Positions 49,241-62,226 are shown, counted from the stretch's first letter. The stretch is DNA of 64,000 bases from Numida meleagris (GCF_002078875.1 NC_034410.1:80170664-80234663); one strand, 5' to 3'. Numbers and translations: made by a program. The notes: generated by a model from the letters alone, not told the origin.

Positions 49241-50339
49241 CTTTTGGCCAAGACCAAGTGAAGTCCCTCAATGTATGTATTTGATTTCCCTGTCATATTG
49301 AAACAAATATGGTTATTAGTTGTAATACCTCTGTGTTTCTTTAAGGCTGTCATGTCAGCCTGGATGTACAGCTGGCCATAGATAACACAGCTTTGACTCA
49401 GCATGTCACTTCTTACCTTGCCAAGCATGAAAAGTGCAAGTAACAAGACTTGCAAAATGAAATATTGTCTGACAGGAACGTGCCTTCTCGACTGCAGAAT
49501 CCTGTTACAAAACCACCTTGACAAAAAGCGTTATCACTGTTAGGACCCTTAGTTGAGTTATGTATCTTTATTATCACACACTGTTCAGTTCATCATAAAT
49601 GTTTCCCTGCCACTGCACATTATGTCTGAAAGGGTCTTTATAAAAGCATACCATACTCAAGTCTAATATATATATATTTTTTGAAATTAAGATCCTAGTG
49701 CTGTTAAATTTCTAGGGATTTTCTGTTACCCATATGAATCTAATGACTTGAAATGTATAGTTTAAAATAGTTGGTGTCACTGCTAAGGAGAAGTGCAAAA
49801 ATATTTTTTTTAAAGGAAGAAATAAGATTGATTTATATATTTATTAATGACCCTTGATTATTGATATCAATTAGTTATACCCTCAAGTTGATCTGAAAAA
49901 AATAGAAAGGATAGAAAGATCTTTATAGCTTTTCAGCCAGTCAGCTTTAAGAGATTGCTCGATGGCCACAAATATAAACCAGGAGAATATAATTCAACAT
50001 AAAATACTTTGATTTTTTGCTCCCACAGATTGGAATTTGACAATGACAATTGTTTTGTGATGCTTTAGATTTTTGTAGAGAAACAATTCACTCTTCTGTG
50101 TATTGAATATTCTTTACTGAAGAATATTCATGGCTGTTCATGTATAGATGAATTGGTCCTACCAGTATTCCTAGCAGCGATCTGAAGAACAAAATTCTTC
50201 CCCCTTCCCAGTAAGGAGAAAACACTTTTCCTGGCATGATAATAGAAGGAAAGAGAAGATTCAGTTCCTGCCTGTTCAGGCCTTTAGGACATGTAGATAT
50301 ACAGATATACAGTATGGATGCAAAAAAATTGCGAAGTTA

Positions 50340-50375
50340 AGAAAAAAAAAAAAGAAAATAAAGAAATAAATAAGG
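50340..50375 (+). repeat. A-rich tract
   Basis: GAAAAAAAAAAAAGAAAATA followed by AAGAAATAAATAAGG. It resembles a decayed poly(A) tail, but no retrocopy body is recognisable upstream. Confidence 0.8.
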
Positions 50376-51293
50376 ACAAGAAACACCAGCTTTTGAGAAT
50401 AAATCCATAGTGAAAATGAGAAAAAATAATATTTTCTATTTTTTTGAGGACATATTCCACTACACAGCCTCCTTATTTTTTTGTGTACGTATATCTGTGT
50501 TGACATATTAACAGGTTCATGTTACTGGTAGAAAATGATACTGATGAGTAGTCTCCTTTGAGCTAAAAAATAACTTGTCAGAGTAGCCACTATGTATATT
50601 TATTTTATAGTATCTTTGATGTTAGATTTTTGGAAAAAGTCCATGATGCTTTATCAGATGATTGAATTGCTATTGACAGTGAAACTGAGCAGTTTCATTG
50701 AAGAATAAAGCAAAAAGCAAAGTCACCACAACTGCTATATTTTGTTGGTAGTTATAAAGGCACTCGGATGCTTTTACTGTTTCATTATATTTGAGAAAAA
50801 TTTTAAGTAAGGATTGATCTTTCCAAAAGATATTTACATGAAGGATGTTTGCCTTCATTCTTTGAAGCTTAGTGAGGATATCTGTTGTTAGAAACTGGAC
50901 AAAGTCTTAAATAAAACGCTTTCACATATCTGGTCAATGAAAGACTGCTAATTCCTTGATATATTTGCTAATCTGAATTTATTGGTATAATCCTAAGAAT
51001 GATTTATGACCAAGTTCATTATTTCAAACTATTTTTGCATCAGAAAAGATGGAGAAAAAGCTGTCAGACACTCCATCAGACATCTGTGTGAGACATGACC
51101 ACTGAAAGCATTAGTGATCTCAGGCAAGAAATTGGCAAGCCTTTTATCTCTGCTTCCAGATGACTGTCTTCCAGAATTACAGAATTGTTGAGGTTGTGTC
51201 TCGCTCCAACTATCAGAGTGAGAGGAGGTTCTTTGACATATGTATACCCGATGTGAGATTAAGAAACAACGGTTCAAATGTTGGTCCAACCAG

Positions 51294-51299
51294 TTTATT
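51294..51299 (-). promoter_or_regulatory. AATAAA polyadenylation signal of LTR family B
   Basis: The minus strand reads GTAATAAACTGG, about 100 bases before the LTR 3' end. It fits the R-region polyadenylation signal of a retroviral LTR and orients the element. Confidence 0.6.
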
Positions 51300-51531
51300 A
51301 CAAATACTAGGCAATCAGGGAGATGAGGAAGGGAAGGCTGGCAATTATTATGAACTAGGGTGATGGGGAAGGGAAAGCGGGTGATAGGAAAGATAGGAAA
51401 GAACAAGAATTACGTAAAGTGGGGATAGTCACCACCAAAGACCGAGCAGCTGTTGCACACCGTTCCGATGGTCCGAGGCCGATACAGGAGCAAGAGCGCA
51501 GGAGAAGGCAGCAGCAGAGTGGCCGTCCTTA

Positions 51532-51625
51532 GGCAGCAAGCAGGTACAGCGACAGGGAGTCCAGGAGAAACAGGCAGCAAGCAGGTAGCAGGCCCAGGAG
51601 AGTCCGGCAGCAGGCAGGTATCGTC
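51532..51625 (-). repeat. Imperfect tandem repeats inside LTR family B
   Basis: The motif GGCAGCAAGCAGGTA (plus strand) starts at 51532 and 51573 and recurs as GGCAGCAGGCAGGTA at 51606, each followed by a GAGTCC-type segment. Periods are 41 and 33 bp. On the minus strand this lies just downstream of the TATA-like box. Confidence 0.75.
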
Positions 51626-51668
51626 ACAAGGAATCTGATGACAGAAACCTGCTTCTTGGTTGTAGGTC

Positions 51669-51680
51669 CCCGTTTTATCC
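51669..51680 (-). promoter_or_regulatory. TATA-like box of LTR family B
   Basis: The minus strand reads GGATAAAACGGG. Its position relative to the AATAAA supports a U3 promoter role. Activity is not shown. Confidence 0.45.
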
Positions 51681-54390
51681 TTCTTCTTCTGCCAACATAG
51701 CATTCCTGGGCACTTTGGTAAGAGTCATGTGCAGCACTCCTCAGATGGCTATCTCCCTCGAGATGAGCCCACACAAAAGACTGCTTTCTGGCCATTAAGC
51801 TGCTTATCTCTCTCTTTCCTTGCCCCTGGCCTACAAATCTTCAGACAAAAGATTTTTCCAACTTTGACCAGGACTTGTCTGGACTTGTCCATCTGTGTTC
51901 CTCAGCAAGCTTTGAGACAAAGGTGCAAAAAGAATAATCTCTTACAGGTTGGACAGGACCTCCAAAGAGGGAGATCCCCCAAACTCTCTAGGCAACCTGT
52001 AGCAGTGGTCTGCCACCTGCGCAGTAGGGAATTGTTTCCTTACATTCAAATAGAGCCTCCTGCGTTCCACTCTGTGCTCCTTGCCTCTTTTTCTATCACT
52101 TGGCACCACTGAAAAGAGTCTGGTCCAGTCCTTTTTGCACCTTCCCTTAAGGTATTCATTGAAATTGATAATGTGTCCCTTGAGCCTCCTCCAGGTTTAA
52201 CAGTCACAGCTCTCTCAGCCTTTCCTCATACAAGAAATGCTCCCGTTCCTTAACTTAGTGAGACTTCACTGTACTTTCCAGCATGACAATGTCTCTCTTT
52301 TTCTGGGGAAAGCAGAACTAGATATGATACTCCAAACATGGCCTCATCAGTACTGAACAGAGTGGAAGGATCACTTCCCTCAATCTGCAATATTCTTTCT
52401 AATACAGCCAGGATCTTCTTTGCCACAAGGGCACAGTGCTGATTCATGATCAACTTGATGTCCTCCAGGACACCAGTTCCTTTTGTGCATAATGTTTGTT
52501 TAATTCAGGTTAATGCAGTTGCAGTTGAGACTGGATCCCTTAAATATGTCTGCTCCCTTCAAAAAACAATCAACACCCACTTATGTTGAAACATTTATTA
52601 AAAGCTTGCTATCTACTCTTTTCCTTCTCTGACAGTCAGTGCAGTAAACAGAAGGCAAGATGGCTGACCCCTTGGCCCATGCAGTGTAAAGTGGGATGTT
52701 TTACAGTAAAATCAGCAACATACTACTTTAAAATAAACGGCCAGTCTTTACCCTGAGAGAGCTAAGTTCCCATCAGACCTTCCCGTCCATCAGTGCTACT
52801 ATTGGGAACTGCAACCTTCAACAGAGTTGAAAGCTGAAATTGTAAACCCCTCATCAGATCTTGTCTGTCTTGATCTTTGATTAGGTTGAGTAGCTAGTGG
52901 CAGAATACATCCCTACCTCTCCTGCTCAAAGTCCAAGGCCCCAGAATCCAACACTTTTATCTACAGACCTGTATATTCTTATTATGGCATATCTTTGTCA
53001 ACCTAAAATCTTTCTACTGCGTTTCACAAGAAGGAGAATTTTAGCTGGTGTCCCATTTGAGAGGTGTCCACTCCTTTCATTTAACCTGGATGAATAATAG
53101 ATAATGAGGTAACATAGTCACCACTAGAGAGCGCTCTGATACTAGAATTATTATCAAGTCCTGCTGTTACCTAAGTTCCTATCACAGCGTTCGGGGGTAG
53201 TTTCTTGAATGGATGGAGTGTCAGAGGAAAGAGCAGTACAAAAATAAGAAACTGCTGTGTGTAAGGGATGATGTTAGACAATGTTATTAGAACACGATTG
53301 GTCTACAGAAAGAGGAGAGTATTTTTGTAGTTTGGACTCTTTCCACTTTAATTCAGCAGTTTTTTGACACTCTACTTGCAATACTTATTGCTGCTTGGCT
53401 GCTCTGCTTCATGGTTTATGACTTGATATTGCTTGCAGGAGAATATAGGATGAAAATAGAATACTGGAATTTTTTGGGGAAAAAAAGTGATTTATGAATC
53501 ACGTCCTTTATAGTTGATACTTCAGTAAAAGTTTACTGGATTTTTAGAAGCAACTGTCGATATGTACACATTTTGACTACTTAAATTGGAAATATCTATG
53601 AGCAGGAAATGTACATATACTCCTATTTCCTGAACATCAAAAAGTAAACATATTTGAGATACCAGCAGCTTCCAATACTATTTGCGTCTTATTATCATAG
53701 TTCAATGCACCTTTACTGAATTGGAGGTATGAATTATGTAAAGACAGACTGGCTAAGCTTGAATAAGTAAGACCAGGTAGACAAGTCTATTGTTTTTATA
53801 AATACTGCAAGAAAGGTACAACAAAGGCAATTTCATGGATATATTTCTAATAGTGATTCTCTCTTTGTGCTCCACAATACAGGGGTAGGGTAAATATGAA
53901 ATTTGTGTAAACTATATGAGTAAAATAGGGATCAAATAAACTGTACCAAAGTAGACAAAATAGAAGCCAGTATCCAAAGCCTGTATTTCAAAGGCATACT
54001 CAGTCTCCATTCATTCCCTGTGCTTCTGAAGAAAGGAATTCCCCAGCTTGGGGTAAACCTTCGCACAGTTAGGAAATGTAACTGTAACGCTGGAATGTCT
54101 TTTGATCCTTCTTATTTAGTTGGGACTGCTTTTTGAAAAGGACTCTTTTCTTCATAAACTTCCTTTTGTGAGAAACTGAGGACAGATGATGTTCTTCCAT
54201 TTTCAGCAGAAAGGAACTGTTGCTTTAGTTTCCTTCTAGGATATTTCTCATTTGTAGCAGTCATCTACAAGTACATGCTGAACATCACCTCTTTTATTAA
54301 ACAAACTGTAATGTCTGTACAAGAACTTTTAGAAAGCAAAAAAAATTTCGGAGTATTTCTCTGTTTTCCACTTTAGGTATTGAATATACC

Positions 54391-54418
54391 TTTTTTTTTT
54401 TTCTTTTTTTTCTTTTTT
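54391..54418 (+). repeat. T-rich tract
   Basis: Twelve T, C, eight T, C, six T in succession. Confidence 0.9.
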
Positions 54419-55020
54419 AACTTGATACTGCAAAGATATCCTGTAATTTCAGATGCCCACAGATATCAAGATGAAAACATTAATTAATTTACCAGAACTT
54501 ATCCCTTGGATCAATTCCACAAAATACATCAACATTTTTATTGACAAACCCAGCGCTGAATGTTAAAGTGTTTACCTTCATTCTCATTGGAAAATGTAAG
54601 TTAATTTTTGGATTTTAAACATCATAGACGTATGAATGGCTGGAAGAGTTTAGAACAATGTAAAAGTACCAAGAGATATTACAATCCTATATGTTTTTCA
54701 AAAATGCGTAGACTACAAAATTTTAACATGACAATTTCAATTGGGATACTTTGGCAATGGAAAATACAGCTCAAACTAAAATTACCGAAATAAACATAGA
54801 ATTTACAAAAGTAGCAGATACAAGTAGACATGGATGAGTTTAATTTAAAGAAAGAAAATAAATATTCAGAAATAAAACTAAAAAAGTTGAGGGATAAATG
54901 TGTTACAAAAGGAATAAAAAATACAAGATGTGCAATTGTTTTTGATGCAAAGAGTTAAAGAAAAATTAGAGTTGTTTTAATGGAGAAAGAGGATGAATAA
55001 AATTCAAAAGATTCAGAGTA

Positions 55021-55080
55021 ATTTTTCTTATTATTTTATATTATTTTCTTATTATTTCTTATTATTTTCGTATTCTTTTC
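55021..55080 (+). repeat. TTATT-type low-complexity repeat
   Basis: Imperfect repeats of TTATTATTTTC / TTATTATTTCTTA over about 60 bases. Confidence 0.85.
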
Positions 55081-57145
55081 TATTGATTAGGAACTCACAA
55101 AATACTCTAGGCAAATCCAGGTGGAGGTAGTTCCAGTAGGCAGGATCTAGTGAAACTTATTACAGAATACTTAAAGAACAAGCCAAAGTTAGCTCTGAAA
55201 GATAAGTAACAGTCTAACATACATTTGATGAAAAATTGGGGTGGTCTTCACCATACTGGAGAAAATAATGTTAGTAATTACCTTTAGAAATATAAAAAAG
55301 CAGATTAAAAAAAAAGTCAGTCAGTCTAATTTTAAAATACATCAGAGAAGAAGAAATTATTAATCAATATATCTATTAGCACTTAGAACATACTGGATGA
55401 TGAGAAGCAGCACACGACTTATCTCTTTGCCTCACATAACTAACAAAAGGAAGGCTATGGATGCCTCACATCTTGACTATAATATGTCTTTTGATGTTCA
55501 AGATCTTTTTGTAGAACGGCTGGATCAATGAAACCATCACGAGGTAAGTGCACAAATAGCTAGTAGTAGAATTATGCACAGCTTTCCAAATAACTCAGAA
55601 TGGTCACTTGGAAGAAAAGGGAAAGACAGTGAAAAAAGTGTTGGCAGCATATTTACATTAACCTTTCAGCCTCTGATACCACCTTCTTTTATCCACTGTC
55701 ATATGAGGAACTTGAAATAATTATTTTCTTTTACTCTGAAAAGAAGAATACAAAACGTGTGTGTAGGGATAGAGGAGAGAAATGACATAGGATGATTTTT
55801 CAGTTAATCTAAGGCTGGTACAAAGTGGACAGAGGGTCGAGCAGCAGATAGGAGGGGCAGAAGGGTTGGACTCTGCTTGAATCTGATTTAAGTGTAATGG
55901 CAGTGACTGTTCAGTCTGTGTTCTCCTTCTGGTGTTCTTCTAAACATTTCAGTAGTGCCTGCCCTTAGAAGTAAGGGTAACTCACAGGGGAAGAAAAATG
56001 CGTAGTGTCTTGGAAATTACCAATGAAAGCAGCATGTTTTAAAAATTAACATAGTATCTACTTAAAAAAGCACCAGTTTAACAGCTGTAACCATTACCTT
56101 TTTATAGCATATTTTATAAGCAGGTCCTTAAAATACTCATGGGTTTCTCTTTAGTAAAAATGCAAAACAAAACTGAGCTTATTTGAAGTCAATAATATTA
56201 TGCTGATTTACCCCAGTCGAACATCTGTACCATGACTATACACATGGAAATATAACACTATTTAGTAAAACAAAGCACATAACACAACTACACTACTCTG
56301 AGCAAGAAGTTAATGTCTCTAAAGAGATTTTAGTATTGTCTGGTAATTTTTTTTTAAAGAAAACAAAGAGAAAATAAGAATTAAATTGTGACAGAAAAAA
56401 AATTCTCTTCAAGGGAAGTTTAGAAGGAGACAGACACTGAGGCAAAGTAGTACAAGGAGGATGTAGCAATTTAAATCTCTCACAAAATCAGCAAAGTTAT
56501 GCCTAAGCATAATTGTTATACAGCAAAAGTTTACATTCATGTGCTAAAAAGCAGCAGTCAGTTTCCTGAAGGGATCAAATATACAGTGGATGCTTCATAT
56601 ACCCATGAAGAAATTTGGAGAAGACTTGTGAAAAAGGGAGGAGGAAAAGGCAAGTTCTGAACCTTGGAGTGAGCAAGGAAATCAAATCCATTTAATGGCC
56701 TTCAGGGGAAGAACAGTGTCAGTATGCAGACCTAAGGAAGGACTAAAGGAGTTCTGCTTGAAAGAAAACTCTTGGAGGGACTTAATGGGCAAGTTCTGTC
56801 AATATTCTAGAAATAAACAGAAGGATGAATTGCTTTCATAATTGGGTGAATGAGGAAGAAACTATTGATAATTTGCACATTTGTGGGATAGATTCTAAAG
56901 ATGAAAAACTTAATTCTATGTGAAATTATACGCGTAGATACTAATGTACAAATACATACACATTTTCTTAACTTCGGCATTTTTGTGTACATCTTAAAAG
57001 TCTTATCGATGTCTTTCAGTTTAAAGCAAATGACTGCCCTTTCCAGCATAAAAAATATGCTATAATAAAGAGTTTCATCTACATATCTTCATGTATACTC
57101 AATTGTCCTTTGCCCAAAGGGAGATGGGGTCGTAGGAGTATTATA

Positions 57146-57178
57146 AAAATAAACAAACAAACAACAACAACAAAAAAA
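57146..57178 (+). repeat. (AAAC)n/(AAC)n A-rich microsatellite
   Basis: AAATAAACAAACAAACAAC continues into CAACAACAAAAAAA, a simple repeat that often marks the 3' tail of a retro-element. None is recognisable here. Confidence 0.85.
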
Positions 57179-58531
57179 CCCAATTACTATGACAGTGGGC
57201 GTTACAAATCAGTTGTGCATTTCCTTGATTTTGATTGTCCGATACATGCATATTTAACAGAATGGTAGTATCAGCTTTTCATATTTAAATAGCAACAATT
57301 TCTTACTAAAACTGAAAATTTACAAAATAATTTTTAAAAACTTCATGGATGACAAATAAATGAAGGGATATATTGTATTTAATGTACACGACTTTTTAAC
57401 CTAATCCCAAGACATAAGAACGCATGGCTTTTTAATATTTGAATCTAGCATGTCTATCACGTGCTTAATATTTAGGATTGTCCCATAGCAAAGATAGTTA
57501 TGAAAAAGAGACTGAAGGATGTGAGGTATCAGAAATCAGTAGATTTGGAACTAAGAATGATGCAACACAAAAGAAGAGATACAAAAATAGAATCAGTAGG
57601 AAAGAGGGTCTGACAAGAGGGTAACAGGCAATATCCATCTACTTCTGAAGGCAGATGATGGTACTGTCAAAACCCATCCATCATGAAAGTAATGAATGCA
57701 AACAGACATTTACTAACAATATGAATTTCCAAGGCGGCACAAACACTGGTGGTAGAAGACACTCAAGACAAGTGACTCAAGACAAGTTTGAGAGATCGGG
57801 GCCAACAGAAAAAGTAACAGCTATTGATCTAATAAACTAGTATAAATTGTGGACAAATTCAGGGGAAAAGCCAGATATTTTGAGTTTTCAGCAAGAAAGA
57901 AGTTATGGAAATTCCCCAGAATTACAGAATACCTGAAAACTGCACTGTTGCAGTCACTTCTTATTCTGTCAGAAATACTTAAGGAAATGGAAGAAAATAT
58001 GTTTAATCTTCATATGATTTATTTAGAACATAAAATTAAGCTCTGTCCTATTATGTTTTCTTTCGGAGTCCTTCTGGATTTCTTTTTCTTCTTTTCTCTG
58101 AAAATACACAAAGATCTGAAACAAAGTACATACTTTTTCACAATTATTTTAAGAGAGAAGAGTCTGGTTTCTAACAAACTGAAAGTGGTTTTGTCAGCAT
58201 TCACTGTATTTCAGAATTTTTTTAACATATTATTGACAGGTCTTAAATGTAGGAAAGGAAAATAATAAGGTACCTTGAATACTCACTAAGTCCATTATTT
58301 TGAAATCTGTCTTATGATCTACTTTTTTTTTTTTTGCCCCTGTTATTACACAGCCTGAGTGTCTTCAGTGTATTCATTTTCATAACAGAATAGAGAAGGA
58401 AATATTGCATTAAATTTGTAGAGCATGATTAAACTTATCAATGCCCTACTCAACAGACTCTTCTGTCTACTTCAGTCACTTCCTTCTTGTTCTCTAATGA
58501 GGGCAAAAGTTCTCTCTGTCAGATACTTGTA

Positions 58532-58572
58532 GGAAAAAAAAAAAGAAAAAGAAAGAAAAAAGAGAGAAAAGA
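58532..58572 (+). repeat. Purine (GAAA)n tract
   Basis: An A(11) run followed by GAAAAAGAAAGAAAAAAGAG, a simple purine repeat. Confidence 0.9.
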
Positions 58573-61471
58573 TTTATTGCATCTCCTGAGGTTCAAGAAT
58601 GTTTCTCCTTCAGCAGAAATGCCAGGAAGTTGTAAACATACATAAAGCCTGTTAGCTTAAGTACAGTCTCTTAATTAATTAAACGTATTCCCTCTCTAAA
58701 ATATAGTTCTCTCTCAATTCAAAACTAGTAACATTTTGCCCTGGTGGCAGATATCCAGATCCTCAGTTACAGCACAAGATGATTCATTAGCTTTTGTGAC
58801 CCACAATACTCTTAATCATGGTAGAGGAGTAGACAGAAGTAAAATGATGAGGAATTAACTGAAACACAGGAGCTAAACATACCAAAATCAAGAAAGCTTA
58901 CTTGATTAGTAAGTCAGAACTGCTGACTGAGGGAAATCTCAAAAACAAATAGCTTATTATTGCCTAAGGAAGTTGTGTAAAAATGTCCAATTGGTAGATA
59001 CTATCTTGAAGAGATACAGTGAAAAAGTTTCTCAAAAATTGTACAGTGCATTGCTTGTTGTAGTCTTAACAAACATATTTTTTTCTGTTTATATTAGACT
59101 TTGCACTCTTTAAAACTCACTAAAACTACCTTCAACAAACTCCTAGAAGAAAAAACTATTTGTGAAAATTCTGCCAAATATAACAGAATTCACAAAGAAC
59201 CACATTGCAAATATTCAATTATTGCTTGAATTTCTGCTGTTTGTGCAGAAATTATGTGGATTAGCAGAAAACAATGTTATGGGCTATAAAAAGATTTGAG
59301 AGAACACAAAAGTAATAGCGGTGAAGGTCTGTCAAAATAAATACTGGCATGCCATTTTTTTTTCTTTTTGATTTGATTTTGATTCATTTTTGAACAACAG
59401 TAATATTATTAAAATGGCTATCTAGTTTTGAAAATATGTTTTTCTTCTTAACCGTACTTTATATTTTCCTATTAGTTATGTCAGGAGATTGATAATATGA
59501 TGTGAAATCTGTCGCTGTTCAGCATTTGGATCAGTAGTATCTGAAATACCAGTTAGACCTTTGAAGTGCTAAATCACTGGACCAAGTTCTTGCATTGATA
59601 GGGATAATAGCATCACTACACACTTCAGCAACATGTTGGTTGCTTTGAAACAGAGTCAAAGAGAGAATGAGTTTCGTGAACTCTACAGACATTCCTAAAC
59701 AGCCTCTTCCATCTGGAAGGATCTTTGAAGGCTGTGCAGAAACCATGTAAATGCAATTCTACGAGTAGCACATATGCCAAGTCCACTTTGAGGATATACA
59801 GAAGAGTTCTGATTCTCAGATTAGCAACATGCTATTTCTCATGAAAGTTGTACTTCATTATATTATAATATATTTCTAATAGATATAAGTTGCTAATCTT
59901 CAAAATTAATATAAAGTCCAGAGAAAATAGTCCAGTGTATTTGCTTATAAGGGAAGATAAGTGAAATGAATCTGAATAAATTATTCCTTGTTTATAAAAC
60001 ACATGCAGAAGCTTTGGAAACTTGAAGGAATTGAACACTAAAAGCTTTAGGCATCCAGATATGTGATATTTTCAGTGCACATGTGGTTACGAAATATCCA
60101 AACTACTGAAAATCTTGTTATGAATTTAGTGCTGATATTCACAGACTGGAGAAGATGAAAGACAAGATATACTTTATTCCATAATGGAAACTGCTGTCAG
60201 ATCCAAATTTGTTGAGGAATTAATCAAGAGCACTGATAGCACAATAAACACATAAAGGAGATTATAAAACACAAGAAAAAAATCCAGCCATGCTTCACAT
60301 CCTTAGCTATCAGCTTAGCTTTATTCTGAACTGAATTCAGAAATAGTAAGTCTCTCATTTCCAAATTACAAAAATTAATCATATTTTGAAACCATCCTTC
60401 TACCACATATTCTCACATTCATGAGCACCTATATGATTTCCATTTTGCCAGGGGAGATATCAGTATTCAAAGCACACAGCAGTGTGAGCAGTGGTGGCAT
60501 TAATTAATATCAATAGTGAGTGAGCTGATGATCCAGTACTGGCATGCCTGTTGCGTATGGTAATCAGGATTCAGTTCCTTGCTCAGCTACCAGCATCTAC
60601 AGCATTAGCAATGTTACATAAGTTAAATCTATTTGGAGACTGTAGATAAATGTGAATTCAGTTTGACAAAGTTTAAGCTGAGCACTCTGGAATCTCTTGT
60701 GCAGCATTAGTTAATAATACCCATTGCCTCTCAGGAAGAGAGATTAACTCATGTACCATGCCACATTAGAGTAACCATTTGGCTCCCGTTCCAGAACTGG
60801 CGTATATCTTACCATATGACAGCACAGCAAGCTCACATAGTTAGACTCCCGTAATCTCATACTATTCCAATTTTCTGAGTTGGCATATTTAGAAAAGTAA
60901 TTTATCTTCATCTGAGACATGGTAAAGCACTATATCTCACCATCTGCATGCTTTTGCACTTTGGCAAAATCAAGTAATAAGAATAAGGTGAAATTTCCCC
61001 TAAGTCTTTGTTATGAGTATTGTTTATCATTGTGATGCGTAGTGAACTACTCCAAGTGGCTGGATTACACAGGAAATTTCTGAGTCACTTGTGACAGCCT
61101 TCATTGCTGTTTGGAAGTACCAAAGCATGTCTGATCCGATATAGTCTAACAGACTGAACCAATGGGAAATTATCTCTGAGCAAGCCAGAGCTGGGTGGTA
61201 AGAGGTGACAAAAATGTAATCTTGCCTGTTGCTTCACTTCAATCCAACCTGCATTGCCTCAGCTAGCCCACACTTCCTTGTATCTGTAAGGATGTCAATT
61301 CTCTTCAGCTATTCCTTGCTGTTTAAACTGTGATTATTGCTTCTCTACTAAGCCTAGTGGATCCTTAGAACCAAAATCATATGAGATTCCTCTCCCTCAG
61401 GATTTTTTTGGAGTACATACAAAATACATCAAATATACTACTATACTGGAAATAGTTTATTATAGTAAACT

Positions 61472-61502
61472 GTTTTTTTTTGTTTGCTTTTTTTTTTTTT
61501 TT
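61472..61502 (+). repeat. T-rich tract
   Basis: Two T runs (9 and 15 bases) separated by GTTTGC. Confidence 0.9.
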
Positions 61503-61674
61503 AATGTATGTGTGTTTCTGTGGATGTTCCTTTGGTTTGGCCTGGTTCAGTTTCATTACAGATGCTGATCACTGGAAAAGATAAATAATTTCTTTCCCAA
61601 TATTTTCCACTAGGGAGTTTGAAGCAAAAGAAAGTAACATAGAAGTTACAAAATTGTGCATATGTTATTAATTA

Positions 61675-62226
61675 TGTAGGTTGCTCTGAAAGTAATGCCT
61701 CCTATTTATTTCCATGAAAAGTACAGCAGATATAAAGAGCACAATGACACTACTTGAGAGAGCAAATTCTCAACTTCAAAACACAGTTTTTCAACACAGT
61801 CATTACAATTAGCTATGCATTTTCACCAGTGATGAACAGGAGCATGAATGTTGTGCTCATAAATATCTGCACCAGCAGAGGTGACCCACTGTTGCTGTCA
61901 TCACTGTTGAAATGCACCACCCATCATCTCATTGTGCTCACATTCACTGTTTGGTCTCCATAAATATTCATCAAGCATCAATGAATGTCAATCGGTGCCA
62001 TTTTTTACTGCATGGAGGAATTCAATTCCACACCGTTCCACTTACACTTCCATGTCAGATGCCATTTTGTCAGACTGCCCCTTTGCTGCCATTTGGCACA
62101 CAGCAACAGAATGTAACAGAATATTGGTGAGAAGGTTTGACCTCTACAGCCATACCACCATCATCCACCTCCGACATCGTGGGTAACTTAAAATAATAAT
62201 AGTCGTTACTTATGGAGCAGCTCTTG
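61675..62226 (-). mobile_element. Internally deleted mariner (non-autonomous, MITE-like)
   Basis: A 552-bp derivative of the element at 23030-24342, in opposite orientation. The left side (TGTAGGTTGCTCTGAAAGTA) matches the complement of the parent's right end, and the right side (CGTTACTTATGGAGCAGCTC, then TTG) is a diverged left terminal repeat. TA flanks both ends (61673-61674 and 62227-62228). At about 61892 the sequence jumps from the transposase C-terminal region to the region just after the helix-turn-helix, removing about 760 bases and the whole catalytic core. Both ends are kept, so it could once have been moved by transposase supplied elsewhere. It carries independent substitutions and is now a fossil. 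Confidence 0.9.

Larger units (their letters stand above)
46025..51172. other. AT-rich non-coding stretch
   Basis: No confirmed gene. It contains a splice-bounded candidate near 47283-47420, a purine tract (48831-48862), a perfect 14-bp tandem duplication (49213-49240) and an A-rich tract (50340-50375). The 49168-49524 minus frame (118 codons) has a Met-rich composition and includes the tandem duplication, and it lacks any recognised motif. Confidence 0.5.
51197..51946 (-). mobile_element. Solo LTR, ERV family B, nested in CR1
   Basis: A 750-bp element with TG...CA ends (plus strand TGTCTCGC...CTTACA) is flanked by a perfect 5-bp duplication GGTTG (51192-51196 and 51947-51951) inside a CR1. 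On the minus strand it shows a TATA-like GGATAAAACGGGG (51669-51680) and, about 375 bases further on, an AATAAA polyadenylation signal (51294-51299), the expected U3-R-U5 order. This gives minus orientation with good confidence. It shares no visible sequence with family A. It is somewhat GC-richer than the surroundings and carries imperfect tandem repeats (51532-51625). No viral genes are present, so it is a solo LTR. I cannot name the family; a 5-bp duplication is seen in several avian ERV groups. Confidence 0.88.
51173..52485 (-). mobile_element. CR1 LINE 3' fragment, minus strand, split by an LTR
   Basis: The CR1 tail and first 3' UTR bases (CCAGAATTACAGAATTGTTG, 51173-51196) are cut off by a 750-bp LTR and resume at 51947 (GGTTGGACAGGACCTCC). 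They run through the reversed 3' UTR and ORF2 C-terminus to about 52485 (GATGTCCTCCAGGACACC). Removing the LTR restores a continuous CR1 sequence, so CR1 was here first. It contains no RT catalytic motif. The subfamily looks different from the 45118-46024 copy. Confidence 0.88.
52486..61674. other. AT-rich non-coding stretch, 9 kb
   Basis: No gene recognised. The longest frame in the whole window (57849-58265 plus, 138 codons) lies here. It is rich in Lys, Phe, Leu and Ile, includes a T-rich run read as a Phe string, and has no motif, so I treat it as chance. Low-complexity tracts are at 54391-54418, 55021-55080, 57146-57178, 58323-58335, 58532-58572 and 61472-61502. The 52650-53100 segment, right of CR1, is less AT-rich but not recognised. 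Confidence 0.5.

Noticed and set aside
51410..51795. Overlapping frames of 88-97 codons with Pro/Leu repeats
   Set aside because: They lie inside the family-B LTR and reflect its tandem repeats, not a gene.
57849..58265. 138-codon open frame, the longest in the window
   Set aside because: In AT-rich DNA of this length about one such frame is expected by chance on a rough stop-frequency estimate. Its composition follows base content (Lys, Phe, Leu, Ile, with a Phe string from a T-rich run), and no motif or splice context was found.
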